NCBI GenBank assembly: GCA_963556195.1
Contig: OY744517.1
Span: forward strand, 85,475,214-85,539,213
DNA: 64,000 bases
Direction of reading: 5' to 3'
From: Sepiola atlantica
Taxonomy: Eukaryota; Mollusca; Cephalopoda; Sepiida; Sepiolidae
In this document: one piece after another, positions 42,715-53,496 of the stretch
Layout of the letters: each line of letters begins with the position of its first letter
Position numbering within the stretch: position 1 is the first letter of the stretch
Translations under genes and position numbers: made by a program
The notes under the pieces: model-generated
Seen by the model: the letters and a program-made list of their open reading frames with translations, nothing else
Told to the model about the DNA's origin: nothing
Databases searched by the model: none

Positions 42715-43330
42715 GGAAGTGAAACCTGGCCAGTGAGAGTGAAGAGAGAGAACTGATATAAGAATGATACGATGGATGTGTAATGTGGGTCTTAAAGATA
42801 GACTTAGATCTGATAGACTTAGATCTGGTGACTTGACAGGAAGATTAAATCTGGACAGTCTAAGGAGATGTGCGCAGAAGAGTAGATTTCAATGGTATGG
42901 GCACTGTGATGAAAAGAGAACTCTTCTATCCCCTTCTATGCTTCGGAAGTGAATTACTTCCTTTGATCACTCTTTCTTTTTAGTTAGCCTTGTTTCTCGT
43001 AGAGACTAGATCCCTGCGTAGATCTTTGTCGAATAAAGCTTCTTCCAGCAAACTCAGTCTTGTTAAACTCATTCTATTCTATCTTTTCGACTAACTCATT
43101 ACAGAATAAATTGATGAATGGATGAGAGTTCAAGGATCAGTAGACGTAGAAGAGTTAATGGTGCGGGTCCAGTTGACAGGAGTAAAGACAAGGAAAACAT
43201 GGGAGTAAGTGATACAAATGGACTTGAGAGAAAGACAGATTAATAAAGATTTAGCTAGAGATGGGTTACTTTGGGAATCAATTTCTTAACGCCTTCAAAC
43301 ATGTAAAACGGACGTTACACCGGATATGAT
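42715..43330 (+). pseudogene. RTE-like LINE C-terminus, interrupted
   Basis: MYGSETWPVRVKREN near 42712 is the classic 'YGSETW' box. It is followed by RMIRWMCNVGLKDRLRSDRL, a small tandem duplication (AGACTTAGATCTG twice), RRCAQKSRFQWYGH, then after an insertion at 42905-43103 VQLTGVKTRKTWE.. and LRERQINKDLARDGL. 3' end GTAAAACGGACGTTACACCG GATATGATGAT. Confidence 0.8.
42905..43103. mobile_element. LTR-like insertion inside the RTE fragment
   Basis: 199 bp from TGTGATGA to TCATTACA, near-perfect inverted ends of TG...CA type, with an internal GAATAAAGC poly(A)-type signal. It breaks the LINE frame right after 'YGHC'. No clear target duplication, so solo LTR is only the best guess. Confidence 0.4.
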
Positions 43331-43334
43331 GATA

Positions 43335-44698
43335 ATGATAACGAAGGGAATTACGTTATTATAATCAAAGTTATATTTAAATTGTCGTATCCATGCAATC
43401 ATACATGTCGTCGATAGTTCCTGCTGTGTAACAGAATTTACAGAATGCAACCGGATGCAGTCATTCCGAAATTCTTTGGTATGTGTCTTCTTTTAAAATT
43501 AATATAAAAAATCTTTAAAAAAATTCTTAACAACAAACAATTCGCTATTAATGTCAATGGCCGCATGCGGATATTTCTTCGCTTAAAAACTTAAACTACA
43601 GGAATAAACGACTTCGGTTTTATGTGAACAGAGTTAAATTACACATAGCAAGAGAATTTGAATTAGCCTATCTAGACAAAATATTAAACAAACTAATTTC
43701 TTTCGATTTCATTTTCTCTCCGCCCTACACCTGTCAATATGTACATATATTTTTTTATTTCTTCTGAGCAAGATAAATCTTTCTTATTTCTATTAGCTAC
43801 ATAATTTCACGGAAAACGTGTTTCTAAGGGGGGATTAATTATTAAAGATTTAGCAGTTCATATGAGAAAATCTAATTTCCTTCAATTGCGAAGAAATACT
43901 TTATCTATCTACCTATCTAGATCCTTGTTTCATTAGTTTTATTTTGATGAATAAACACATTTTGTTAAACGCATGCATTCATTCACATTGATAATCTTAA
44001 ATGTTTCATTTTTTTACTTTGTCTCTCCCAACAAAACTATGTTATCCAATTCCCAAACAATTGTTTTAATACAAAGGGAATTAAACTCCGGCTCTTAACC
44101 TATTTTATTTTGTAAGGTAAGACTTCATAAAGATAAGGTATTAACGCAATTTTACGAAGATGTCCAATACATTTAAAAGTAATAAAACTTTGGTAAAAAA
44201 AAACACCATACTATAAAAAGAAATGTGAAACAAGAGTGAAAATAAAAATACTCTCGGGCAACGTCAGGTCGTGTTAGCTTGTCTAATGTATAAAATTAAG
44301 TCGGTTGCAGCTAAATATAACAATCGCTATTCAAATCGATTTTATCGATTACATATTCTATCCGACCTGATAATTCTTTGAGTAGTGGACAATTCGCAAG
44401 ATTTGTTAAAACTAGAAATTGCTTATAGCGTCGAGAATGATTGACACATACTTATTTGATATTCTTTATATCTATTCAGTTGTATTCGTAGATTAACCAA
44501 AATCACATTTAGTATCTATTGAATAAATACAAAAAAAACTTGACGTTCATCTCTAAAAATTGCTTTTCTTACATGCAGGTAGTTAATGCACCACATTAAT
44601 GATATAATTAGCACATTGCGTCTTCAGATTTTCTTTGTGTAGTATCGAAAATAAAATCATTATTTAAAGAAATAAAAAAGCTCTAATGTTTGCTGTCT
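43335..44698. other. No feature recognised
   Basis: AT-rich, no supported gene. Confidence 0.5.
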
Positions 44699-44706
44699 AT
44701 TTATAT

Positions 44707-45322
44707 CAGGGGCGGGCGACCTCCGGCCCGCGGGCCACATCCGGCCCGTGAAGGCTTAGCGTCCGGCCCGCCACCCTGCTATGCTTTATTATTGCAATCC
44801 GGCCCGCGGACCTCTCAGTAAAACTCATATCATTTTGTCACATAGACGTAAAAGTAGGTTTCAATTAAGATTTACAGTGGGATAAAAATTTATAAACATC
44901 AGCGAGCGATGATGCACGTATATTTCATTTTTCTTTAACTATTAATTTCAAATCCTTGGCCTGAGATAAAAATAGAAAATGAGAAAGAGAGAGGCAAAGA
45001 GGAAACGAGAGACGAGGAAAGGGCATAAAACAGAGAACTTATGTGAGGTGTGTCAAAACGAATGCTGGATCAACTTGCTACTTCCCCCGTCATTCTTTCT
45101 TATGATTCCAAAATGACTCTTCGTCGGCACCTTTTATAATATCACATATAGAAGTCTCTTGAGAAAAAATATCAGATTTGTAGAATGTTCAATGCAATTT
45201 TTGTACAATTTATTCATATAAACAAAATATAGTAATTCTGAGATTTCGTTTTTCACTCCGGCCCGCGATCTCCTTCCAAAAGTCTCATCTGGCCCTCACT
45301 CTGAAAAGGTTGCCCACCCCTG
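44707..45322. mobile_element. Non-autonomous hAT element, copy 2
   Basis: 616 bp starting CAGGGGCGGGCGACC and ending GGTTGCCCACCCCTG, with perfect 8-bp direct repeats ATTTATAT at 44699-44706 and 45323-45330. Both features define the hAT superfamily. Left terminus holds a CGGCCCGCGGGCC palindrome. Internal sequence is the reverse complement of 20439-21037. No transposase frame. Confidence 0.95.
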
Positions 45323-45354
45323 ATTTATATAAATCAAACCAATAACCAAGCTTT

Positions 45355-45710
45355 GTTTTGTTTTTATTTTTTTTTCGATAAATTATTTCCTGTCTCTCTT
45401 AAATATTGAATTACAAAAATGACAGATTGAACGGAATACAAATTCTGTTAATCTGTTACCTTCAGTTTCACCGATTCATGTTTATACTTTACTAAATAGA
45501 ACATTTCACATATTCTATTCTTCATTTCACTCTATTTAGTCATATTCGCAAACTTAATGAAATACTACATAGTTAACAGAACGTCTTGAATACGATACAT
45601 CTTTTTACACTGGTATGTAGTGAAATACATACACGATAGAATGAACAGATTTTATATTTAACTCCTTTTTCTGTATTATCTAAACTAAAATAATAACTGC
45701 TTTTAATTAC
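45355..45710. repeat. Segmental repeat S, copy 1
   Basis: Matches 46885-47300: TTGAACGGAATA.AAATTCTG, TTAA.CTGTTACC.TCAGTTT, ATTCGCAAA/ATTCGTAAA, ACGATAGAATGAAC and AACTGCTTTTAATTAC in order. Confidence 0.8.
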
Positions 45711-45837
45711 AGGACGAAATTTCACCATAAAAAGCGTAAAATATGTTGTCTATTTACTTAAATAAAAACGATAAAACAATACATAATCAACGCTTGAAAG
45801 GGGTGGTTTCAGAGCTAATATGGCGAAGACGAAGCAC

Positions 45838-46110
45838 CAACCAGGGTTTTTTTACCCCGCCTAATAAAACCGGTATCGTCCGGATTTACGCCGGTCTATT
45901 GGGGGTTGTCGGTCCTGTGCAGTTCTAGGAGGTGCACCCTCCCAGGCTTTGCCTCCCCTCTTTGGGGAGAAGTAAGTTTATTGCTTACTGTCTGAGGCGC
46001 CCCTGCCGGGGAATGCCGATGGGGCTGCCCATGCAATTTTTAAACAGCCAGAGTGCTCAAATTCTCGAGCGCTGGTTCTTTCCCACTTTCCCGACCTTGT
46101 GTCACATCTT
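45838..46110 (+). mobile_element. Second copy of the U2-headed element's body
   Basis: Shares CCGGTCTAT, GTCCTGTGCAGTTCTAGGAG, CACCCTCCCAGGCTTTGCCT, GGCGCCCCTGCCGGGGAATG, GGGGCTGCCCATG and CTCGAGCGCTGGTT with the minus strand of 1981-2250, then CCGACCTTGTGTCACATCTT ACC. The U2-like head is absent or unrecognisable. It sits between copies 1 and 2 of segmental repeat S. Confidence 0.85.
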
Positions 46111-46394
46111 ACCTTCTGGGAGAAAGATAAATAGAACGAAGCACGTGATATCCGATGCTAAAAAAATTATATCTGTCCCATAAGGCATTTATTTATGCAG
46201 CGTCTATAAGACTGGAACTGGCTCGAACTCCATTAAATGCAAGAACATGCAATAACTGATATAATATAAGGTGCTTCAACTTGCCGGTGCGCACGTGTAG
46301 CAGATGCAGAACATTTAATTTGATGCACCTGTCAAAATCCGACTCCCATGCAAACAGAAACTCTTGCAGATGTCAAAAGAGTCAATAAAACCAC

Positions 46395-46690
46395 CTACAT
46401 AGATTGATTCCAGTGGGCGAACTGACAACTATATGTACATCAACCACATGGCGAGTATCAGGCAACTGTCGAAAATTTATTTTAAAAAAGCAGGGATCCC
46501 ATCATATTCCAGAATGGCAGCATACAATACACATATCCGACCTGTTCTCTTGTACGGCTGTGATACGCGATCGATGACGCACCGTCAAAATGACACGATC
46601 CTGATTGCAGCGTATCGGATGGGAAAATCACAAGATTCACTCTACAATACACCATTAAAAGAAACGGAGAAGATCACTTGATGACGACAT
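46395..46690 (+). pseudogene. LINE RT C-terminal fragment
   Basis: Open frame 46433-46681: KAGIPSYSRMAAYNTHIRPV, LLYGCDTRSMTHRQNDTIL. 'Y...I.PVLLYGCETW..T' is the RTE/related LINE signature. No other domains. Confidence 0.7.
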
Positions 46691-46884
46691 GATCCGAGAA
46701 CGAGAACAATCAACCCCTTTGGATTAAATAAACGGTTCTGTTTGAAATTCACTACACGTTCCTGAGTTCGACAAGACGCACCGGAGGAAGGTCAGGGGTT
46801 ACATTTGCAGAAACAAGATGAGAACCGTAGTCCAAATAATAGAAATGATCAATCCTCATCTCAGAAATTCCAAAACATAATACA

Positions 46885-47300
46885 TAAACTTTATTTATAT
46901 TTCAATAAATTATTTCTTATTTGTATATACGCGGGTAAATATTAGATTACAGAAATAACGTATTGAACGGAATAAAAATTCTGTTAACCTGTTACCGTCA
47001 GTTTAGTACGATGTCACAACCAGCGATTGATATTGAAAGGTTAACAAATAAATTTACATACCTTACTTTTCATATCTCTCTTTTCGGTCGTATTCGTAAA
47101 TTTTACGAGAGAATACATAATTAGCTGTTTGTCTTAACTGAATACGATAATTAAACTGGACGTTTACTAAAAAGATCTTTTCTTTCTCTTTTAAGTGGGT
47201 AGATGGCACAATACATAAACGATAGAACGAACCAACTTAATCTTTATATTCTCTTTCTGCATTGCCGAAACTAACATGATTAGTGCTTCTAATTACACAA
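46885..47300. repeat. Segmental repeat S, copy 2
   Basis: Full partner of copy 1; its last ~95 bp (ACATAAACGATAGAACGAAC to AATTACACAAATA) are repeated again at 47886-47985. Confidence 0.85.
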
Positions 47301-47309
47301 ATAGAGAAC

Positions 47310-47499
47310 GCTGTCTCCAACGGACCGACAGACAGAGAACCTCTTCGAAATAACCTTAAAGTAAGCTGTTTCCAATGGACAGACAGACAGACAGACAGAG
47401 AACCTCTTCGAAATAACCTTAAAGTAAGCTGTTTCCAATGGACAGAAAGACAGACAGAGAACCTCTTCGAAATAACCTTACAGTAAGCTGCTTTTAACG

Positions 47500-47537
<38 letters not shown>

Positions 47538-47880
47538 GAACCTCTTCGAAATGACCTTACAGTAAGCTGTTTCCAACGGACAGACAGACAGACAGAGAAC
47601 CTCTTCGAAATAACCTTACAGTAAGCTGTTTCCAACGGACAGACAGACAGAGAGACAGACAGACAGAGAACCTCTTCGAAATAACCTTACAGTAAACTGT
47701 TTCCAACGGACAGACAGACAGACAGACAGACAGAGAACCTCTTCGAAATAACCTTACAGTTAGCTGTTTCCAACAGACAGACAGACAGACAGACAGAGAA
47801 CCTCTTCGAAATAACCTTACAGTTAGTTGTTTCCAACAGACAGACAGATAGACAGACAGACAGAGACCCTCTTCGTTATA
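47310..47880. repeat. Composite minisatellite with nested (GACA)n
   Basis: Nine units each holding AACCTCTTCGAAATAACCTT A.AGT.AGCTGTTTCCAA, joined by (GACA)n runs of 2-8 units. Unit length varies 57-80 bp because the inner run varies. It splits segmental repeat S. Confidence 0.95.
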
Positions 47881-47885
47881 TTACA

Positions 47886-47985
47886 TAATACATAAACGAT
47901 AGAACGAACCCATTTAATCTTTATCTTCTTTTTCTGTATCATCGAAACTAACATGATTAGTGCTTCTAATTACACAAATAAAGAT
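47886..47985. repeat. Segmental repeat S, partial copy 3
   Basis: ACATAAACGATAGAACGAAC ... ACATGATTAGTGCTTCTAAT TACACAAATA, almost identical to the end of copy 2. Confidence 0.9.
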
Positions 47986-47989
47986 ACCA

Positions 47990-48618
47990 ACAATTGTAAT
48001 TTGTTTTTAATTGCAAGCAATATAAGAAGCTGCTCCCCTTCAACTTCTTCCATTGCTAAATTTATTTACCTCCATAAGAAAGACAGAATTTAACAATAAA
48101 ATTAATTGTTATATCTTCTTTTTAATGACTTGTTTCTTATGTCTTTATCTTGTGTGTCTGTGTTTCTCGCTTATATGTAACTTTGATAAATACACATTTT
48201 TTACTATTAATAGAATATTTATCGAAAACAAAAATAAAATGAGGGAAAACCAAAACGAATTGTTATACATTCTATTCAAAGAAATTCTCAAGTATATTAA
48301 GGAGAGTTTACTTTAAGAGAAACCTTTATGCCTGATATCTTAACTACTAAGATCTTCCTAGATATGTTAATACTCTTAAAATAATGCTTATCAATAGATG
48401 ACTTTCAATGTGCAACCTGTGTGGAAAAGGGCCTTTAGCGCCCTTAAGATGGCAGATATAGATACAGGGCTATTTCTCTCATGTTTATAGGAACATTTTA
48501 CATGTAAAAAAAAACTTATATTTAAGGTACAATTCTTAGTTTGTCTTCATATCAAGGGGCATACAGACACACAGACAGACGTTCTCATTTAATATATATA
48601 TATAGAAAGATCTCTCTT

Positions 48619-48625
<7 letters not shown>
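47990..48625. other. No gene recognised
   Basis: An 87-codon frame at 48053 is hydrophobic and K/N-rich with no motif. Confidence 0.4.

Positions 48626-48626
<1 letters not shown>

Positions 48627-48695
<69 letters not shown>
48627..48695. repeat. (TA)n microsatellite with (CT)n shoulder
   Basis: TCTCTCTTTCTCTCTC then a pure TA run. Confidence 0.97.
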
Positions 48696-48698
<3 letters not shown>

Positions 48699-48914
48699 TT
48701 ATAATGAAATAATTCCAGGAGGAAATCTGGGTATGAGAGCTCAATGTAATAAACAGAGCAAGAATAAAATAAAATATAGTAACACAAAATCACATAATAA
48801 TCGATGCAATAATTTATTTCAACGTTATGGTATTGTCAAGCATCCAAGTGAGATGATTACATTTTTGAAAATGAGAAGGAAAAAGATTCACACTCAACAA
48901 TTCAAATATATATA

Positions 48915-49090
48915 TATAGAGAGAGTGACTAATCTAATACATATTTAGAGAAAGGGGGAAATTTGAAGCATATTTAATCTATAATTTTAGAGAGGGGGGT
49001 TACACAATTTATAACGGATGGCAATATAGAGAGGGGGGGAAAGGGTCATATATATAGAGAGAGGGGGAAATTGTAAGGAGGCTGGGAGGG
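48915..49090. repeat. Degenerate ATATAGAGAGGGGG repeats
   Basis: TATAGAGAG(A)GGGGG recurs at irregular spacing at least five times. Confidence 0.7.
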
Positions 49091-50050
49091 TAGTCAATGT
49101 CTCTCAAGAAACCAGGTCAGCATGTCTAGATATCACCAACCTCAAATCCGCCTCTGAAACCTGGAAATCAGAGTCAACCATCTCGGGATAGGGAGAGATA
49201 TAAGAAAAGGAAAGATTTGAAAACAGACAACAGACACTCAAGGTTCGTTTAATAAGACATAAGGACTTGAGGTTAAGTCCATAAAATTGAAATTTATGCC
49301 ACAATTATTTATTGTTATGAATTTTTTCTTCTCAATAAAAAATGTTTGGAGTTTATTATTTGTTGTTGAAAACTTTGTTGTTTGTTGTCATCGTTCATGG
49401 CTAATAGCCGAAGCAATTTTCCATTTACCAAATCAAATACGTGGCTGTTTTAAAAAATAAAGTAGTTATCTTCATTAAGAATATGAAATAAAATCTTACA
49501 AATTTCAATTGCATCGAATGTCTTTTAAAGTTTTCTGTAGTTAAGTTTACACCTTGTAACTACACCGCGTTTTCCGGGAATAGTTTTATTTTATTTTCTA
49601 ATAGAGAAATTACATCTTTTATGAATCTATATAGAAAGGTAAATATAATTAATACGCTATAGCTTGGTCATCAGTGTATAACTCATTTTATAATTCCACT
49701 CAGTCCCGAAGGAACTGTTCTCCAAACGACGTTATCAAAATAAGCGATCACAAATAAAAAGGCAACAGAATGAAAATATTGTGAATAAGTAACATCATAT
49801 ATAAGTGTTTGAATGTAATTCTAATATAATTAAAGTAAAACAACTGAATAATTACGTATTCAGCGATTTTAGACGCCATTTTCAATTTGTAAGAAATGCA
49901 GCCTTTTCATTGGATAATCACCTCTGTTAGTTATTAAATGAAAATAAACAGTGAATCTCACAAAGGCTTTGCTCTTTTGAAAATTACCAGAACGGATAGA
50001 GTATGTAATCGATAAAATCGATTGGGATTTCTTTTTATATAAAGAACACA
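49091..50050. other. No feature recognised
   Basis: AT-rich, no supported gene. Confidence 0.5.
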
Positions 50051-50198
50051 CTCTGAAAATTTGGCACTCTTATAGAAAACGACCCGCATTTCTGTGACTT
50101 TGCGTCATCAACGTTCGGATAGGTCTCGGAAGCGCTCGAGAGTTGACGACACTATTAACCAATCAGGTTGCAGCAGGCAGACGATAACTTTTGGAAAA

Positions 50199-50381
50199 AT
50201 GAATTTCTACGATCTGCAGCGCGTTAAAAAATGAATTTCTACGATCTTCCGAAGGACTCATTAAGTTCTGTCAGCAACGGTCACTTCTAAATGAATTTCT
50301 ACGATCTGCAGCGCGTTAAAAAATGAATTTCTACGATCTTCCGAAGGACTCATTAAGTTCTGTCAGCAACGGTCACTTCTA
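50199..50381. repeat. 92-bp tandem duplication
   Basis: Two essentially identical units beginning ATGAATTTCTACGATCTGCA; each unit itself contains ATGAATTTCTACGATCT twice. Confidence 0.95.
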
Positions 50382-50390
50382 GCGAAAGAC

Positions 50391-50413
50391 TAACCCTAAC
50401 CCTAAACCCTAAC
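50391..50413. repeat. Short interstitial telomere-like repeat
   Basis: TAACCCTAACCC followed by TAAACCCTAAC: three to four units of the animal telomere repeat (TTAGGG on the other strand), just outside the 92-bp tandem. Confidence 0.85.
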
Positions 50414-50716
50414 GCAGAAAATGTTCAAAAGAAAACACATTGATAAAAAAAACAAAAACAATTGCTTAAAAACAGTGGTTTCGTGGTTTGTTAAATAAAA
50501 AAAATCATTCTCTGAAACTTCATTGCACACAAAAAATTTTTTTATTGATAAACATTTGATTAACAATGGTTCTCTTGAGCCCCCCCCCCTCTACAAAAAA
50601 TAAATATCTAATTAATAACAATTATTTAGCTATAGTTTGTTCGTTCTTTTACTTTTATATATACATTTTACTTTGATTTTCTTTGTCTAAATTTTGTAAT
50701 TTGTAACTTTTCTTGA

Positions 50717-50800
50717 ATTTATCGTCTGCCAGTCTTCAATTTATCGTCTGCCAGTCTTCAATTTATCGTCTGCCAGTCTTCAATTTATCGTCTGCCAGTC
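50717..50800. repeat. 22-bp tandem, four units
   Basis: AATTTATCGTCTGCCAGTCT TC repeated four times; the unit derives from the right TIR. Confidence 0.95.
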
Positions 50801-50889
50801 AACTCTCGGCGCTTCTGAGACCTGCCCGAACGTTGACAACGCAAAGTCACAGAAACGCGGGTCGTTCTCTATAAGGGTACCTGAAATTT

Positions 50890-51445
50890 GCGTAAATCAC
50901 TGAATCGTCAATTTAAAGATTTAGCTGTTTCATCAATTGTTTTCTTTGGTTTAGTTTGCCTATTTGATACCATATCCACCATTTTGTTGTATTTAATCCT
51001 GAAACACAATAAGGCAGGTCGATGGTTGTGGTGAAGTAGATACTGGCTCAGACTGGCGACTTGGTGTGTGGTATTTGATTTCTGTCGGATCCATACTAGC
51101 ACTCACTACAGATGTTAACAACCTTCACCTGTTCCCTTCTATAAGTACCAGATTCTATCAGTAATGTTGTATCAAAACAAGAACACAAGGTTCTTTTTAC
51201 CCAATTGGACGTCATATTTAATACTTAGTATTAAATATGAAAAGTCCTTCGGAGAATTGAGATATGTTAGTCTTTTATACAATATATCCTGCGTAAATAT
51301 ATTTGCAGTCTTGTTATGGTTTATTTTACTTGATTTAAAAATTTGTTGTTTAGCAAATTTTTTTTAATTTTTTCTAATTTTCCTAAGTATGCGTGGGTAA
51401 CTTCCATAATTTTATTTGCATATGTTTGTTTACATACATACGTGT
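50890..51445. other. No feature recognised
   Basis: TATTTAATACTTAGTATTAAATA at 51211-51234 is a small perfect palindrome; otherwise nothing. Confidence 0.5.
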
Positions 51446-51447
51446 AC

Positions 51448-51510
<63 letters not shown>

Positions 51511-51520
51511 GTGGCGGTGG

Positions 51521-51581
<61 letters not shown>
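51448..51581. repeat. (GAT)n microsatellite
   Basis: About 43 ATG/GAT units with one GGTGGCGGTGGTG interruption. Polyaspartate, polymethionine and polyserine frames here are artefacts. Confidence 0.98.
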
Positions 51582-51582
<1 letters not shown>

Positions 51583-51682
51583 CCAACAAAACCAAACAAG
51601 CAATTAAAACATTCAGAACTTGCTGTTTCATATGCATTGAGTTATTTTTGCAACATTTAAATATTGTAAACGATGTATTCAT

Positions 51683-51750
51683 TGGTTTAGTATGTCTGTT
51701 CTATAGTATATCGCCCATTTTTGGGGTTATTTCATGCAAAAACACAATAC
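51683..51750. repeat. 127-bp module, degenerate copy
   Basis: TTGGTTTAGTATGTCTGTTC, CCATTTTTGGGGTTATTTCA TGC resemble the 13.2-kb module. Confidence 0.5.
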
Positions 51751-52044
51751 CTAATGTTTGGTTTATTGTAGACCTAGTAGCTAAAGAAGGTTTAAAAGGT
51801 CCATAGTTATCGCTTTGAAACACATAAACAGAAAATCAGGGTCGCATCTCCGCAGTTACCGGCCCCTTCCATCATGCAGTAAGAGAAAAGGGAGGCAGCG
51901 ATGATATGAGAGATGTAAACACGTGTCTTGAACCGAAAGGATTCATGGCACATTCAGTGGCTTATCCATTTTTATCCTTACTTGTAAATGATGTAAATAA
52001 ATGCGTTAAGTTTTATGTGTCTTTTTAGTCCCTAATTCATTCAT

Positions 52045-52295
52045 TATGAGTTTGCTTATTTTGTTTCATGGCATATCAACATTTTTGCCTTATTTAATGC
52101 CAAATCCAGTTATTTTGATAGAAGTTGTTATGTTTCAAGTGCTTAATATCTTCAAATACTTATTCGTGCTAGAAATTTCTGTTTTTTTTTGTTGTTTCAC
52201 GATATATCAATCCTTTTTACAGAATTTAATGTCAAATTCAGTTATTTTGATTAAGATTTTTATGCTTCGAATATTTCATAGATTCTATTCTATAT
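52045..52295. repeat. 127-bp module, two diverged units
   Basis: ATTTTGTTTCATGGCATATC.. TTATTTAATGCCAAATCCAG and TTGTTTCACGATATATCAAT.. AATTTAATGTCAAATTCAG: tandem pair as at 13.2 kb. Confidence 0.8.
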
Positions 52296-52329
52296 ACAAA
52301 TGGTTTGTAGATTATTTTTATTTGTAAGT

Positions 52330-52530
52330 GTATATTGGTCTGTATACTGGCAGAGAATGAGCGAAAGCTCACTGTCTTTGAAATGAAATGTTTACGAACT
52401 ATCCTTGGAGTAACTCTGCGAGATAGGCAAAGAAATGCAGATATCAGAAAGAAGCTTAACATTAACAGATCCATCAACGACGTTGTTCATAAAAAAGATT
52501 AATATGACTTGGATATGTTTCTTGGCTACC
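52330..52530 (+). pseudogene. LINE RT C-terminal fragment
   Basis: Plus reading ENERKLTVFEMKCLRTILGV, TLRDRQRNADIRKKLNINRS, INDVVHKK fits the 'E..RL..FE.KCLR.ILG....DR..N..I' tail of RTE-type elements. The usual upstream YGSETW box is degraded (VYWSVYWQ..). Confidence 0.75.
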
Positions 52531-52711
52531 AGAGCTATGTAAAAAAAAATCATATAAAAATGAATTTACTGAAGAAAGGTCAAGATGAGATGGTCTGACC
52601 AGTTAAGGGTTAAGACGGGTATGTTGCTCTTGATAAATGTCCTAAAACCATGAAAAGTGACGGAATTTTGTTCTCAAGCATGTGCCGAAGCTCTATCGAG
52701 TCAGCACATAG

Positions 52712-53496
52712 TGTTGGATAATGGCCCTGTGGGAACGGACGCATCTTGAAGTGGACGTATGTGTTAGAGGTCATTTGGTTTGGCTTGCGCGATTTAGTGC
52801 GGGTGGACCAGTACAGTCGAGTGCAGAATAAACTGGTTCTCACAGTCGGAGCTCACAAGCGTTGACAGGGTCACCACGTTGACGTGACCTCAGATCAAGG
52901 GTCAATGTGCACCTGCGATAGGGGCTCTGTGACGTCACGGGCTTTTGTGTGGGAAACAGTGTTTTGCCAGTCTGGGTTTTGGAAGCGAGCCAAACAGTCG
53001 ACTTCTTTATGTAGTCTTCAAATGAAATAGGGGATTTAAATTCCCTAAGAGAATACAGGCAGAGATTTCTTCCTTCCCTCCTCCTCGAATGGCTAAGGAC
53101 TTAATTAGGAAGTAACTACAATAGAGTAGTAATTTGGTCTCTTTCTCGGCGTTAGGTGAGGCATCTCCAAGCGACAGAAATCTGACGCCTGAAATAAAAC
53201 AGAATTGAAAGTTTAAAAGACTGTTTGTCTCCTGACTCGGTCATGAAGTTTTGTTGTAGCGGCGATGTTCACGGCAGAACAGAAGAGAAGAAAGAAGAAA
53301 TAATTCAACCACTAGACGACACACCCCTCCACGCGACGAGGAGGAAGTGAAGGTACGAGAAATCAAAGGTATGCAACATATACATTTTTGGTGTTAAAAA
53401 TGACCAGTTGTTTAAACGAGAACTGCCACGGCCCGTTCCGGGACGAGTATACAAAACGAGAGCTGCCACGCCCCACATCGGGACGGCTACGCAACA
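52712..53496 (-). mobile_element. Solo LTR, family L1 copy B
   Basis: 785 bp. In minus orientation it starts TGTTGCGTAGCC and ends CATTATCCAACA, matching copy A at 27669-28427 throughout, roughly 75-80% by eye. Flanks ATAG/ATAA give a poor 4-bp target duplication, in keeping with age. In this orientation two GTGGCAG(T/C)TCTCGTTT tandem blocks lie at the 5' end. No retroviral-type genes nearby. Confidence 0.75.

Larger units (their letters stand above)
50053..50888. mobile_element. TIR element with internal tandem and telomere-like repeats
   Basis: 50053-50147 is inverted at 50797-50888: CTTATAGA.AACGACCCGC, TTTCTGTGACTTTGCGT, CAACGTTCGG..AGGTCTC, GAGAGTTGAC. The inverted similarity extends to GGCAGACGATAA (50177) versus TTATCGTCTGCC. 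Inside are a 92-bp tandem pair, a short telomere-like run and a 22-bp tandem. No transposase. Length 836 bp. Confidence 0.85.

Noticed and set aside
47237..47635. 132-codon frame with repeated CLSVCLSV
   Set aside because: It is the GACA-containing minisatellite read on minus.
51393..51806. Polyaspartate/polymethionine/polyserine open frames
   Set aside because: They are frames of the (GAT)n microsatellite, with no supported coding context.
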